Shown in pieces: positions 55,901-64,000 of a DNA stretch of 64,000 bases. A model generated the notes under the pieces. The model saw nothing but the letters and a program-made list of their open reading frames with translations. It had not been told where the DNA came from and searched no databases. Source of the DNA: Muribaculum sp. An289 (lineage in GTDB: Bacteria; Bacteroidota; Bacteroidia; Bacteroidales; UBA932); contig NZ_NFIV01000004.1 in assembly GCF_002159555.1 (NCBI RefSeq), forward strand, positions 124,001 to 188,000, read 5' to 3'. Position numbers and translations under genes: made by a program. Within the stretch, counting starts at the first letter, position 1, and each line of letters opens with the position of its first letter.

Positions 55901-56539
55901 ATGAGTTTTTTTAGCTTTTTAAGGACTTCCGGGGATAAAATTTTCCCTTATTTTGAAAAACAGGCAAGCTGTTTCGTTTCCGCTGCCGGACATCTTGCCG
56001 ATCTTGTCAGGGTAAACGATATTTCGGAACGCCGGAATCATTACAGGAATATCAAATTGTGCGAAACCCAGGGTGATGCGGTAATCACTACCCTCTATGA
56101 GGAGATGGTCGAAATCAAGAGCACCCCTTTCGACAGGGCGGACGTACAGGCCCTGGAGGCCATGCTGGACGATTTCCTCGATATGATAAATGACAGTGCT
56201 AAGAGGATAATCATCTATCTTCCGAAGAGGATAGACTCCCAGATCATAGAACTCGCGGATTATATAAAGGAAGATGCGGTAGTGCTCGAATCGCTTCTGG
56301 CCCAATTGAAATTTTTAGGCAAAAGGCCGATGCAGGTGTTGCAGCAGTGCGAAAGGATAACCCAGATAGAGCATGCGAGCGACGATGTTTTCGGAGAATA
56401 CATGACTTTCCTTTTCGAAAATGAGAAGGATGCCATCGAACTGGTCAAATACAAGAACATCGTCGAGGCCTTCGAGGATACCACCGACTGTGCCAAGGAG
56501 GTCTCCGGCCTGATAAGGAAAATAGCGATGGAAAAATAG
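55901..56539 (+). CDS. DUF47 (PhoU-like) protein
   Basis: All-helical, 212 residues, with the DUF47 features 'FFEKQASCFVSAAGHLADL'-type opening (here PYFEKQASCF), 'ETQGDAVITTLYEEM' and 'EIEHASDDVFGEYM'-like 'QIEHASDDVFGEYM' near 150. These proteins resemble PhoU and usually sit beside PiT transporters, possibly controlling them. Here the PiT gene is 39 kb away and already has its own PhoU-like tail. It is a single-gene unit with a strong terminator. Confidence 0.88.
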   Translation: MSFFSFLRTSGDKIFPYFEKQASCFVSAAGHLADLVRVNDISERRNHYRNIKLCETQGDAVITTLYEEMVEIKSTPFDRADVQALEAMLDDFLDMINDSAKRIIIYLPKRIDSQIIELADYIKEDAVVLESLLAQLKFLGKRPMQVLQQCERITQIEHASDDVFGEYMTFLFENEKDAIELVKYKNIVEAFEDTTDCAKEVSGLIRKIAMEK

Positions 56540-56571
56540 AAAAATAATATGGTATCAATAATCTGAAAATG

Positions 56572-56602
56572 AAGGGGACGGCCACTGGAAAGCCGTCCCC
56601 TT
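56572..56602. terminator. Bidirectional terminator between DUF47 and mmdB
   Basis: AAGGGGACGGC (56572-56582) pairs perfectly with GCCGTCCCCTT (56592-56602) around 9 nt, followed by TAATTTAT on the plus side. Confidence 0.85.
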
Positions 56603-56671
56603 TAATTTATGTCCGGTCGTGCCGGTCGATTGTCAGAGCCTTGCTTGTCGGAGCTCTGCTTGTCAAGTCCC

Positions 56672-57814
56672 TTATCCGAGGAAACCGAGCAGGATTCCGG
56701 CTGCGACTGCGCTGCCTATCACTCCGGCCACGTTAGGGCCCATGGCATGCATCAGCAGGAAGTTCCTCTTGTCGTATTTCAGACCTTCGAGATTGGATAT
56801 CCTTGCGGAATCCGGAACTGCCGATACGCCTGCGTTACCGATGAGAGGGTTGATTTTGTTGCCTGGCTTCAGGAAGAGGTTCATGAATTTCACGAACATT
56901 ACTCCTCCGAATGTCGCTATGGCAAAAGACAGGAATCCTAAGACGAATATCAGAATCGAACTCGGCTGCAGGAATTTGTCCGCCTGTGTTGAGCAACCAA
57001 CGGTAAGGCCTATCAATATGGTAACGACATCGATCAGCGGTCCGCGTGCGGTTTCAGCGAGTCTTCTCGTGACTCCCGATTCCTTAAGCAGATTGCCGAA
57101 GAAAAGCATGCCGAGCAAAGGCAGGCCGGAAGGTACTATGAACGCCGTAAGCAGGAAGCCGGCTATCGGGAAAAGTATCTTTTCACGCTGCGATACGATA
57201 CGCGGTGCAGGCATCCTTATGAGGCGTTCCTTCTTGGTGGTACACAGTCTCATGATAGGAGGCTGTATCACCGGTACCAAGGCCATGTACGAATATGCTG
57301 AGACCGCGATGGCTCCCATAAGGTCCGGTGCCAGTTTCGACGAGAGGAAGATGGCAGTAGGGCCGTCCGCTCCGCCGATGATACCGATTGCTCCGGCTTC
57401 GTTAGGTGCGAAACCCATGGCGAGCGCGATGGCGTATGCTCCGAATATGCCGAGCTGCGCCGCCGCACCGATAAGCATAAGTTTAGGATTCGCTATCAAT
57501 GCCGAGAAATCGGTCATTGCTCCGATTCCGAGGAAAATCAGAGGAGGATACCATCCCTTCTGCACTCCCTGGTAAAGTATGTTCAGGACGGAACCGTCTT
57601 CATATATGCCGACGTTCAGTCCGGGAAACAGAGGAATGTTTCCCACAATCATACCGAAACCGATAGGAACGAGCAACAGCGGTTCCCATTCCCTCTTGAT
57701 GGCTATGTAAATGAATGCCAACCCGACGATTATCATGGCGATATGTCCCCAGGTGGCATTCGCAAATCCTGTAAACTTTAAAAATTCACCTATGTTCTCT
57801 AATACGGTATTCAT
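56672..57814 (-). CDS. mmdB: Sodium-translocating decarboxylase beta subunit
   Basis: A 380-residue membrane protein with about ten helices. It has the sodium-site motifs 'GIIGGADGPTAIFLSSKLAPDL' and 'NPLIGNAGVSAVPDSAR'. The beta subunit takes carboxybiotin, releases CO2 and drives sodium out across the inner membrane. It is the last gene of mce-mmdA-oadG-mmdC-mmdB, overlapping mmdC by 1 bp. Confidence 0.95.
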   Translation of the reverse strand: MNTVLENIGEFLKFTGFANATWGHIAMIIVGLAFIYIAIKREWEPLLLVPIGFGMIVGNIPLFPGLNVGIYEDGSVLNILYQGVQKGWYPPLIFLGIGAMTDFSALIANPKLMLIGAAAQLGIFGAYAIALAMGFAPNEAGAIGIIGGADGPTAIFLSSKLAPDLMGAIAVSAYSYMALVPVIQPPIMRLCTTKKERLIRMPAPRIVSQREKILFPIAGFLLTAFIVPSGLPLLGMLFFGNLLKESGVTRRLAETARGPLIDVVTILIGLTVGCSTQADKFLQPSSILIFVLGFLSFAIATFGGVMFVKFMNLFLKPGNKINPLIGNAGVSAVPDSARISNLEGLKYDKRNFLLMHAMGPNVAGVIGSAVAAGILLGFLG

Positions 57815-58257
57815 TATCCGATTACAACTATAGTTGCACCTTCAAGCACTGAATCGCCCTTGGATACGCATACGGCTGTAACGGTACCGTTGCATGGAGA
57901 CTCTATCGCATTTTCCATCTTCATCGCTTCGAGCAAAGCTACCTGCTGGCCGATTTTGACAGTGTCGCCGACCTTGACATTGACATCGAGGATGACACCT
58001 GGAAGCGGGGAGGTTACGTTTTCACCTTTGCCGCTTGCTGCCGGAGCCGGTGCCGCCTGTGGTGCAGGTGCTGGAGCCGGAGCTGCTGCCGGAGCCGGTG
58101 CCGCCTGTGCGGCAGGTGCTGGAGCTGGAGCTGCTTCTTTTTCCATTTCGACTGAATATGCGGCCCCGTTAACGGTGACATTTGCCATTGTTCCTTCAAC
58201 GCTGTTTATAACTACCTTATAATCGGAACCATTGATTTTGAACTTATACTCTTTCAT
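57814..58257 (-). CDS. mmdC: Biotin carrier subunit (gamma) of the decarboxylase
   Basis: The last ~70 residues form a biotinyl domain with the biotin site Lys113 in LLEAMKMENAI. Residues 42-75 are an Ala/Pro-rich flexible linker, made of a repeated 16-residue unit. The first ~40 residues form a short beta domain. The protein swings biotin between the carboxyltransferase (MmdA) and the membrane pump (MmdB). It needs a biotin ligase from elsewhere. Confidence 0.94.
   Translation of the reverse strand: MKEYKFKINGSDYKVVINSVEGTMANVTVNGAAYSVEMEKEAAPAPAPAAQAAPAPAAAPAPAPAPQAAPAPAASGKGENVTSPLPGVILDVNVKVGDTVKIGQQVALLEAMKMENAIESPCNGTVTAVCVSKGDSVLEGATIVVIG
58037..58132 (-). repeat. 48-bp tandem repeat coding for the Ala/Pro linker of mmdC
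   Basis: The unit beginning GCTGCCGGAGCCGGTGCCGC (plus strand) occurs at 58037 and again at 58085, differing by a few bases. Each unit codes for 16 residues. Confidence 0.75.
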
Positions 58258-58293
58258 TGTAATTTCTGATTTAAAATGTTATTGTTAATTTTT

Positions 58294-59238
58294 TTATTTT
58301 GTCGGTTTGTGGAGCTGCATGTCTCTCTTGTCGCTCCAGAATGTCATGCGTGGTTTGATCGTAATAACGAAACTTTCCTGATCATGGACGTATGAATTGA
58401 GGTGCAGGTGCAGAGCCAACGCTATGGCCGCCTCCGTTTCTGCCCCGAATTCCTTTTCGATAGCCATGGCTATGGCTGCGGCCACTTCATCGTTGCCACC
58501 CTTGGCGGAAACCTTGGGATGGCTGTTGTGTACCGCCGCCGTCTTCTCTTTGTTTTTTCCTGTTTTCATATATTTTACAGACAATTTTCCTATGAGTTTG
58601 AAAATAAGGAAAAGAACTATCAATGAGGTAAATACCACGCTCATCGATGTCAGGGATATGATCCATCCGTGAGGGTCGGTCCTGGCCATTATCTGGCTTT
58701 TCGTCTCGGCCTCGGGGTCTCCGTTCTGGGAATTCGGGGACGGCGACGGCAGCAGTTCGAATTCTGTATCGTCTATCGTCCCTTCGATATGTACCCTTCC
58801 GTAAGACTGGTCTGTTCCGAGAGCGGCCGGAATAACCACCTGGTCGATGACGGTACGTCCGTCGTTGCTCACAAGGTAAAGCGTATCCCCTGGTTCTATT
58901 TTAAAATTGGTATAGAATGTCCCTTGGTCCCCGTTCCCGGAAGCATAGAACACGACAACCTGCCGCGGGGCGATTTTCGTGTTGATGTCCCCGGAAGGAA
59001 TCAAGTATTTTTTCATATTCCGTGTGTCGTTGGACAGGTAGCAACCGCCGATGTCGACTGTTCCGTAAGAACTGTTGAGCAACTCTATCCACCCGTTACG
59101 GTTTCCGAAACCATCAACGAGGCTTGTTTCGTTTTTCACCAGAACCTCGTTGATGAGCATTTCGTTTACGTTCTGGGCGGACAGCGCGGTGCTGGCTGCC
59201 AGGGCGCACAAAACTATCAGACTCCTGATTTTATTCAT
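58294..59238 (-). CDS. OadG-like subunit fused to a lamin-tail domain
   Basis: A signal peptide (to ALSAQ) is followed by a ~130-residue lamin-tail (LTD) beta-sandwich: 'INEVLVKNETSLVDGFGNRNGWIELLN', 'CYLSNDTRN', 'QVVVFYASGNG' and 'GDTLYLVSNDG'. One membrane helix (~196-220) and a cytosolic tail like OadG/MmdD follow (EVAAAIAMAIEKE). OadG subunits hold the decarboxylase complex together. The LTD part would face the periplasm. It lies between mmdA (18 bp) and mmdC (36 bp). Confidence 0.82.
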   Translation of the reverse strand: MNKIRSLIVLCALAASTALSAQNVNEMLINEVLVKNETSLVDGFGNRNGWIELLNSSYGTVDIGGCYLSNDTRNMKKYLIPSGDINTKIAPRQVVVFYASGNGDQGTFYTNFKIEPGDTLYLVSNDGRTVIDQVVIPAALGTDQSYGRVHIEGTIDDTEFELLPSPSPNSQNGDPEAETKSQIMARTDPHGWIISLTSMSVVFTSLIVLFLIFKLIGKLSVKYMKTGKNKEKTAAVHNSHPKVSAKGGNDEVAAAIAMAIEKEFGAETEAAIALALHLHLNSYVHDQESFVITIKPRMTFWSDKRDMQLHKPTK

Positions 59239-59256
59239 TTTACGGACAACTTGTTA

Positions 59257-60819
59257 TTATAGAGGCAGATTGTCGTGTTTCTTGGCAGGATTGCTCTGTC
59301 TCTTCGTAGCGAGTTGTTCGAGAGCCCTGATCACGCGGAAACGTGTATTGCGCGGTTCGATGACATCATCGATGTAACCGTAGCTTGCGGCCTTGTAAGG
59401 GTTGCAGAACAGGTCGTTGTATTCCTGTTTCTTTTCTTCGGCAACCTTGGCCTGCTCGGCAGGATCCTCGATTTCCTTGATTTCCTTTGAGTACAATACG
59501 GCTACGGCTCCGTCGGCACCCATCACTGCGATGTTTGCTGAAGGCCATGCGTAGTTGATATCGCCACGTAACTGCTTGCAGCTCATGACTATATGTGAGC
59601 CTCCGTATGATTTGCGCAAAGTGACCGTAACCTTAGGAACGGTAGCCTCTCCGTAAGCATAGAGGAGTTTTGCCCCATGGACAATGATTCCGCCGTATTC
59701 CTGCTGGGTTCCGCAAAGGAAGCCAGGGACGTCCACCAATGTTACCAGAGGAATGTTGAAAGCATCGCAGAACCTTACGAAACGTGCGGCCTTGCGCGAT
59801 GCGTTGATATCAAGTACTCCGGCGAGTATCTTAGGCTGGTTGGCCACGATGCCGACAGAACGTCCGTTCATGTGTGCGAAACCGATGATGATGTTCTTTG
59901 CGTAGTTCCTGTGTACTTCGAGGAACTTGCCGTCATCTACGATTCTCGCTATGACTTCGTACATGTCGTAAGGCTTGTTCGGATTGTCCGGAATGATTTC
60001 GTTCAGATAGTCGTCAACCCTGTTTATAGGATCCTCAGTAGGCACTACAGGGGCCTCTTCGAGGTTGTTCTGAGGGATGAAGCTGAGGATGTCCTTGATA
60101 AGCTGGATTCCTTCCTGCTCCGTATCTACTGCGAAGTGGGCGACACCGCTCTTCGTGGAGTGTACGCTTGCACCGCCGAGCTGCTCCTGGGTCACGGTTT
60201 CTCCGGTAACGCTTTTCACTACGGCCGGACCGGTGAGGAACATGTAACTTGCATCACGAACCATTATGTTGAAGTCGGTCAGGGCAGGGGAGTAGACGGC
60301 TCCTCCGGCGCAAGGACCGAAAATGCCCGATATCTGTGGAACCACTCCTGAAGCGAGAATGTTCCTCTGGAATATTTCGGAATAACCTGCGAGTGCGTTG
60401 ACACCTTCCTGGATACGTGCTCCGCCGGAATCATTGATGCCGATGACAGGAGCGCCTACTTTCATGGCCATATCCATTACCTTGCATATTTTCTGTGCCA
60501 TGGTCTCGGAAAGCGAACCTCCGATTACGGTAAAATCCTGTGCGAATACGTATACGAGCCTTCCGTCGATTGTTCCGCATCCTGTTACGACACCGTCACC
60601 GTCGAATTGGGTCTTTTCCATTCCGAAGTTGGTGCAGCGGTGGCGTACGAACATGTCGTATTCTTCAAAACTTCCTTCGTCGAGCAGAAGGTTTATTCTC
60701 TCGCGGGCGGTAAGTTTTCCTTTGGCATGCTGGGAGTCGATTCTCTTCTGGCCTCCGCCCATGCGAGCTTTCGCCCTACGCTCTACAAGAGCTTTGATTT
60801 GTTCCTGTTGTATACTCAT
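59257..60819 (-). CDS. mmdA: Methylmalonyl-CoA decarboxylase alpha subunit (acyl-CoA carboxyltransferase)
   Basis: The 520-residue carboxyltransferase has the crotonase-like halves of the acyl-CoA carboxylase beta family: '[22 protein letters not shown]', '[14 protein letters not shown]', and C-terminal '[16 protein letters not shown]'. It moves CO2 from (S)-methylmalonyl-CoA to biotin on MmdC, giving propionyl-CoA. Neighbouring mce, mmdC and mmdB give the assignment over propionyl-CoA carboxylase. It is the second gene of the operon. Confidence 0.93.
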   Translation of the reverse strand: MSIQQEQIKALVERRAKARMGGGQKRIDSQHAKGKLTARERINLLLDEGSFEEYDMFVRHRCTNFGMEKTQFDGDGVVTGCGTIDGRLVYVFAQDFTVIGGSLSETMAQKICKVMDMAMKVGAPVIGINDSGGARIQEGVNALAGYSEIFQRNILASGVVPQISGIFGPCAGGAVYSPALTDFNIMVRDASYMFLTGPAVVKSVTGETVTQEQLGGASVHSTKSGVAHFAVDTEQEGIQLIKDILSFIPQNNLEEAPVVPTEDPINRVDDYLNEIIPDNPNKPYDMYEVIARIVDDGKFLEVHRNYAKNIIIGFAHMNGRSVGIVANQPKILAGVLDINASRKAARFVRFCDAFNIPLVTLVDVPGFLCGTQQEYGGIIVHGAKLLYAYGEATVPKVTVTLRKSYGGSHIVMSCKQLRGDINYAWPSANIAVMGADGAVAVLYSKEIKEIEDPAEQAKVAEEKKQEYNDLFCNPYKAASYGYIDDVIEPRNTRFRVIRALEQLATKRQSNPAKKHDNLPL

Positions 60820-60842
60820 TATTCTATACTTAATAAAAATTG

Positions 60843-61256
60843 TTATTTCTCATTAGGGTTTTCGCATATTTCCGTAAGTACGCCCATTGTAGATTTAGGG
60901 TGGAGGAATGCGATATTGAGGCCTTCGGCACCTTTGCGAGGAGCGCTGTCGATGAGTTTGACTCCTTTTGCAGCGGCTTCGTCGAGGCAGGCCTGCACGT
61001 TTTTCGTGGCGAATGCTATATGATGTACACCCTCTCCTCTCTTTTCGATGAATTTGGCGATTGTCCCTTCAGGAGAAGTGCTTTCGAGGAGCTCGATTTT
61101 AGTCTGTCCGATTTTGAAGAACGCGGTCTTTACCTTCTGGTCCGCAACTTCTTCGATGTTGTAACATTTCAGGCCCAATACCTGCTCATAGTAAGGGATA
61201 GCCGTCTCCAAGGATTTTACGGCTATGCCGATGTGTTCAATGTGACTCAGTTCCAT
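60843..61256 (-). CDS. mce: Methylmalonyl-CoA epimerase
   Basis: A VOC-fold enzyme of 137 residues. Its metal ligands are visible: His8 in IEHIGIAV, a His in GEGVHHIAF, and a Glu in LTEICEN. It turns (R)-methylmalonyl-CoA from the mutase into the (S) form used by MmdA, in the cytosol. It heads the operon, 23 bp before mmdA. The mutase genes are not in the window. Confidence 0.95.
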   Translation of the reverse strand: MELSHIEHIGIAVKSLETAIPYYEQVLGLKCYNIEEVADQKVKTAFFKIGQTKIELLESTSPEGTIAKFIEKRGEGVHHIAFATKNVQACLDEAAAKGVKLIDSAPRKGAEGLNIAFLHPKSTMGVLTEICENPNEK

Positions 61257-61312
61257 TGTTTATAAAATTTAAAAATTGTACAATTTTCCAATGAATTTAA
61301 AATATACGCGCG

Positions 61313-61320
61313 CAAAAATA
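61313..61320 (-). promoter_or_regulatory. -7 promoter element of the mce-mmd operon
   Basis: TATTTTTG on the minus strand matches TAnnTTTG. It lies 57 bp before the mce ATG, in an AT-rich gap. Confidence 0.55.
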
Positions 61321-61364
61321 CTAATAATTTTTATAAAAGTCCGCAATGTGGGGCGTAATTGAAC

Positions 61365-61396
61365 AAAAAAAAGGCCAGCCCGTGCGGACTGCCCTT
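61365..61396 (-). terminator. Intrinsic terminator of yebC
   Basis: On the minus strand AAGG-G-CAGTCCG pairs with CGGGCTG-G-CCTT around CA, with one mismatch and one G-T pair, then eight T follow. Confidence 0.82.
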
Positions 61397-61429
61397 TTAT
61401 CCTGTCGCTTATGCCTTGAAGGCCGTGTT

Positions 61430-62161
61430 TTAAGCCATATTGGTATAAACATTCTGTACGTCGTCGTCGTTTTCTATCTTTTCGATGAGTTTTTCGACTT
61501 CTTCCTTGGCTTCAGGGGAAAGTTCTTTCAGATCCCCGTTAGGAATGCGCTCGAAAGCTCCGGAGACCAGCTGGTAACCGTTTTCCTCGATATATTTCTG
61601 GAGTGTCCCGAATGCGGTATAGTCTCCGTATATCACAATCGTTTCCTGTCCGCTTTCCTCGTCAGTTTCCTTGAAGACCTCTTCGCCTCCGAAGTCTATG
61701 AGCTCAAGTTCGAGCTCGTCCATGTCCACCGGCTTGTCGCTTTTGATTCTGAACACGCACTTGTGGTCGAACATGAACGCCACGCTTCCCGAAGTCCCGA
61801 GCGAGCCTCCGAATTTGTTGAAGTAGCTGCGCACGTTTGCCACGGTCCTGTTTATGTTGTCGGTCGCCGTTTCGACGAGAATAGCTATGCCGTGAGGGCC
61901 GTAGCCTTCGTATACGACTTCCTTATAGTCTCCGGCATCCTTTTCGATAGCACGCTTGATGGCCCTGTCGATATTCTCCTTCGGCATGTTTTCCGACTTC
62001 GCCGTCTGAATCAGGGTACGCAGTCTCGGGTTGCCGTCAGGATCAGTGCCGCCTGCCTTTGCAGCTATGGTTATCTCTTTTCCAAGTCTCGTGAAAACGC
62101 GGGCCATGTTGCCCCAGCGCTTGAATTTTCTTTCTTTTCTGAATTCAAAAGCTCTTCCCAT
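61430..62161 (-). CDS. yebC: YebC/PmpR family protein
   Basis: The family start MGRAFEFRKERKFKRW is present, with 'ITIAAKAGGTDPDGNPRLRTLI' and 'AKSENMPKENIDRAIKRA' following. The C-terminal beta-rich domains are of normal length (243 residues in all). Members were described as transcription regulators and, for some, as translation factors at proline runs. The exact role here is unknown. It follows the TPR gene by 12 bp, so is likely co-transcribed. Confidence 0.94.
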   Translation of the reverse strand: MGRAFEFRKERKFKRWGNMARVFTRLGKEITIAAKAGGTDPDGNPRLRTLIQTAKSENMPKENIDRAIKRAIEKDAGDYKEVVYEGYGPHGIAILVETATDNINRTVANVRSYFNKFGGSLGTSGSVAFMFDHKCVFRIKSDKPVDMDELELELIDFGGEEVFKETDEESGQETIVIYGDYTAFGTLQKYIEENGYQLVSGAFERIPNGDLKELSPEAKEEVEKLIEKIENDDDVQNVYTNMA

Positions 62162-62173
62162 ACAATTACAGAA

Positions 62174-62854
62174 TTATTTTTTTACTTCTATGCGGGATAT
62201 GTATTTGTCTATGTCGTATCCTTCGGATGACTGAGGGTAGTTGTCCTTTATGTTCTGATAGCATTCGAGGGCCTTGGCATAGTTTCCGAGTTCCTCGTAT
62301 GCCACTCCTGCCTTGAGGAGGTATTTAGCCGCAAACATGTTGTCGGCTGTGCCGGCTGCCTTTTCAAAGTATGTCACTGCTGTTGCATAGTCGCCCAGCC
62401 CTACGTATGAGTCGCCTATGCATGCCAGTGCCCTTGCCTTGAGGATAGGTTCCTTGCCCTTGTATTTTTCAAGATATGATATGGCATTGCTGTAATTGCC
62501 CAGCTCCAGCTCGCAGATTCCTGCATACAGGTATACGGCCTTTCCGCCTTTTGCCCCGTAGTTGTCTATGATTTGGGCGAAACCGAGAATGTTTCCGTCT
62601 CCGTTCAGCGCCAGCTCGTAGTTCCCGTTACGGAACATCTGCTCGGCAGGGAAGGTCTGCTGCATGGCTTCGGCTTTCTTCGGAGCGCTTATGAATCTGT
62701 TGTAACCGACATAAGCGGCTACGATTAGGATTATGGCTATAAGCAATCCGTAAAGCAGGCCCTTGTTGTTTCTGATGAAAGTTTCGGTCTTCGAGACAGC
62801 GGTAACTATGGCCTCCGCCTCTTCCTTGTTGGTCTTTTTAGTCTCTTTTGTCAT
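62174..62854 (-). CDS. Membrane-anchored TPR protein
   Basis: One membrane helix (about 33-50, LLYGLLIAIILIVAAYVGY) with the N-terminus inside is followed by TPR-like helical pairs: 'GNYELALNGDGNILGFAQI', 'GNYSNAISYLEKYK', 'GDYATAVTYFEKAAG' and 'GNYAKALECYQNIKDNYP'. It resembles YfgM/'tetratricopeptide repeat' proteins working as periplasmic scaffolds. It is divergent from recF and leads into yebC. Confidence 0.85.
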   Translation of the reverse strand: MTKETKKTNKEEAEAIVTAVSKTETFIRNNKGLLYGLLIAIILIVAAYVGYNRFISAPKKAEAMQQTFPAEQMFRNGNYELALNGDGNILGFAQIIDNYGAKGGKAVYLYAGICELELGNYSNAISYLEKYKGKEPILKARALACIGDSYVGLGDYATAVTYFEKAAGTADNMFAAKYLLKAGVAYEELGNYAKALECYQNIKDNYPQSSEGYDIDKYISRIEVKK

Positions 62855-62877
62855 GTCACTGTCTTTTTTGCAGGCTG

Positions 62878-62934
62878 CAAATTTACGATATTTTGTCCAA
62901 TTCCAAATTTTTTATGGTAAAAAAAGTATCTTTG
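62878..62934. promoter_or_regulatory. Divergent promoters of the TPR gene and recF
   Basis: On the minus strand TTTG (62907-62904), 18 nt, TAAATTTG (62885-62878) is close to consensus and 24 bp before the TPR ATG. On the plus strand TATCTTTG (62927-62934) lies 20 bp before the recF ATG, with no clear -33 box. Confidence 0.6.
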
Positions 62935-62954
62935 CACAGTTTTTTATAAAGCGT

Positions 62955-64000
62955 ATGCCGGTTCTGGAAAAAATCATAATAAAGGATTTTAAGAATATCG
63001 CCGCCCAGGAAGTCTCCCTGTCGCGCGGCGTGAACTGCATTACCGGCGACAACGGTGCGGGCAAGACAAACCTGCTCGATGCCGTCTACTATCTTTCCAT
63101 GACGAAAAGCGCGTTCAGCCAGTCGGACAGATACAATTCGGCCAACGGGTGCGGAGAGTTCTCGTTAAGCGGACTGTACCTTTTCGAAAACGGGACGGAA
63201 AACCGCTATTCGGTGAATGTGCGCAAGGGACAGAAAACGGTAAGGGTGAACGGGAAGAATTACGAACGCCTCTCCGAACATATAGGAGTGCTGCCGATTG
63301 TGATGGTTTCGCCATACGACACCTCGCTGGTGAACGAGTCCGGTGAGGAAAGGAGGCGGTTCATGAACATTCTGCTTTCACAGCTCGACAGGGAATACCT
63401 CCGTGCCATGCAGAATTACAACCGGCTCATGATGCAGCGCAACTCCCTCCTGAAGTCCCCTTCCGCCGATATACCGCTGTTGTCGGTGCTCGACTCGAAG
63501 ATAGCCTCTCCGGCAGCCTATATTTACGGTAAAAGGAAAGATTTTTCAGACAGGATTCTTCCGCAGGTGCGGAAATTCTATGCAGAAGTTTCGGGCGCGG
63601 ATCCGGACATAGGCATTGTCTACCGTTCCGACCTTGAAAACACCGGTATGGAGGAGCTTCTGTCGGCCTCACGGGAAAAGGACATCGCGGCTGGCTATAC
63701 ATTGAAAGGCGTACACAGGGACGAACTGGACTTCTACGTAGGGGACCTTCCTCTGAGGAAATGCGGCTCCCAGGGGCAGCAGAAGTCATTTACGGTAGCC
63801 CTCAAATTCGCCCAGTATTCGATGATGCGGGATGTCTACGGCTTCCCTCCGCTGATGCTTCTCGACGACCTTTTCGACAAACTCGACCCAGGCAGGGTCA
63901 CGAACCTTCTGAGGATTGTTTCCGGAGAAGGCTTCGGACAGATATTCCTGACGGATTGCAACAAGTCCCGTGTGCATGATATAATGGACTCGCTTTCAGG
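62955..64000 (+). CDS. recF: DNA replication and repair protein RecF (3' end outside window)
   Basis: The frame from ATG 62955 (MPVLEKIIIKDFKNI) is open to the window edge. Walker A GDNGAGKTNLLDA is near residues 35-48. The ABC signature lies in 'CGSQGQQKSFTVALKFAQ', and Walker B is PPLMLLDDLFDKLDP. RecF loads RecA at gaps with RecO and RecR. About 348 residues are present, so only some 15-25 are likely missing. It is divergent from the TPR gene. Confidence 0.95.
   Translation, partial: MPVLEKIIIKDFKNIAAQEVSLSRGVNCITGDNGAGKTNLLDAVYYLSMTKSAFSQSDRYNSANGCGEFSLSGLYLFENGTENRYSVNVRKGQKTVRVNGKNYERLSEHIGVLPIVMVSPYDTSLVNESGEERRRFMNILLSQLDREYLRAMQNYNRLMMQRNSLLKSPSADIPLLSVLDSKIASPAAYIYGKRKDFSDRILPQVRKFYAEVSGADPDIGIVYRSDLENTGMEELLSASREKDIAAGYTLKGVHRDELDFYVGDLPLRKCGSQGQQKSFTVALKFAQYSMMRDVYGFPPLMLLDDLFDKLDPGRVTNLLRIVSGEGFGQIFLTDCNKSRVHDIMDSLS

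Noticed and set aside
59257-60819. Propionyl-CoA carboxylase beta subunit
   Set aside because: There is no biotin carboxylase gene, while the sodium-pump beta and OadG subunits and the epimerase are in the same operon, so decarboxylase is the better reading.

Overview
The window looks like chromosomal DNA of an anaerobic gut member of the Bacteroidetes, order Bacteroidales. A Rikenellaceae/Alistipes-like host is possible, but I cannot prove the family. The evidence is the Bacteroidetes-type promoters (TTTG, 19-20 nt, TAnnTTTG), the atpDCBEFHAG gene order with an 85-residue epsilon subunit, the LolA-like gene next to ftsK, the fimbrillin/DUF4906 lipoproteins, the DUF4988-PCMD lipoprotein, a type IX secretion sorting domain, pyruvate phosphate dikinase, and the methylmalonyl-CoA epimerase/decarboxylase operon of the succinate-propionate pathway. 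Coding density is high, and ftsK (left edge) and recF (right edge) are cut by the window.

Left third (1-29.1 kb): ftsK-lolA; a NUDIX gene divergent from the run pyrE-SRPBCC-rRNA methyltransferase-CpXC; a tight aromatic ammonia-lyase/FabG/ketosynthase trio resembling an aryl-polyene or flexirubin starter module; pfkA; an HD phosphohydrolase; ferritin; a HAD phosphatase-response regulator-histidine kinase operon convergent with a PiT phosphate transporter carrying a PhoU-like tail; SDR and choloylglycine-hydrolase genes; a subtilase with a type IX sorting domain followed directly by a PorV/PorQ-family barrel; threonine aldolase; thiD-MFS-PAS; an AraC regulator; and a large surface lipoprotein.

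Middle (29.2-44.6 kb): a barrel protein, ppdK, PhoH, a degenerate PurL-like protein divergent from folC, then two identical tRNA-Val(UAC) genes exactly 4,082 bp apart. Between them lies an islet with GNAT, alpha/beta hydrolase, aldo-keto reductase and AraC genes. After the second tRNA is a two-gene O-acyltransferase cassette (MBOAT + SGNH-like) whose first gene is frameshifted at a run of nine G, a likely phase-variation switch. A DedA gene follows.

Right third (44.6-64 kb): the ATP synthase operon, whose c subunit looks proton-binding; a barrel protein; an intergenic block with direct and inverted repeats; a three-gene fimbria-like lipoprotein operon; a DUF47 protein; the mce-mmdA-oadG-mmdC-mmdB sodium-pumping decarboxylase operon; yebC; a TPR membrane protein; and recF. 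In energy terms, ppdK and pfkA feed glycolysis/PEP, the decarboxylase ends the propionate pathway and probably exports sodium, and the ATP synthase appears proton-linked.
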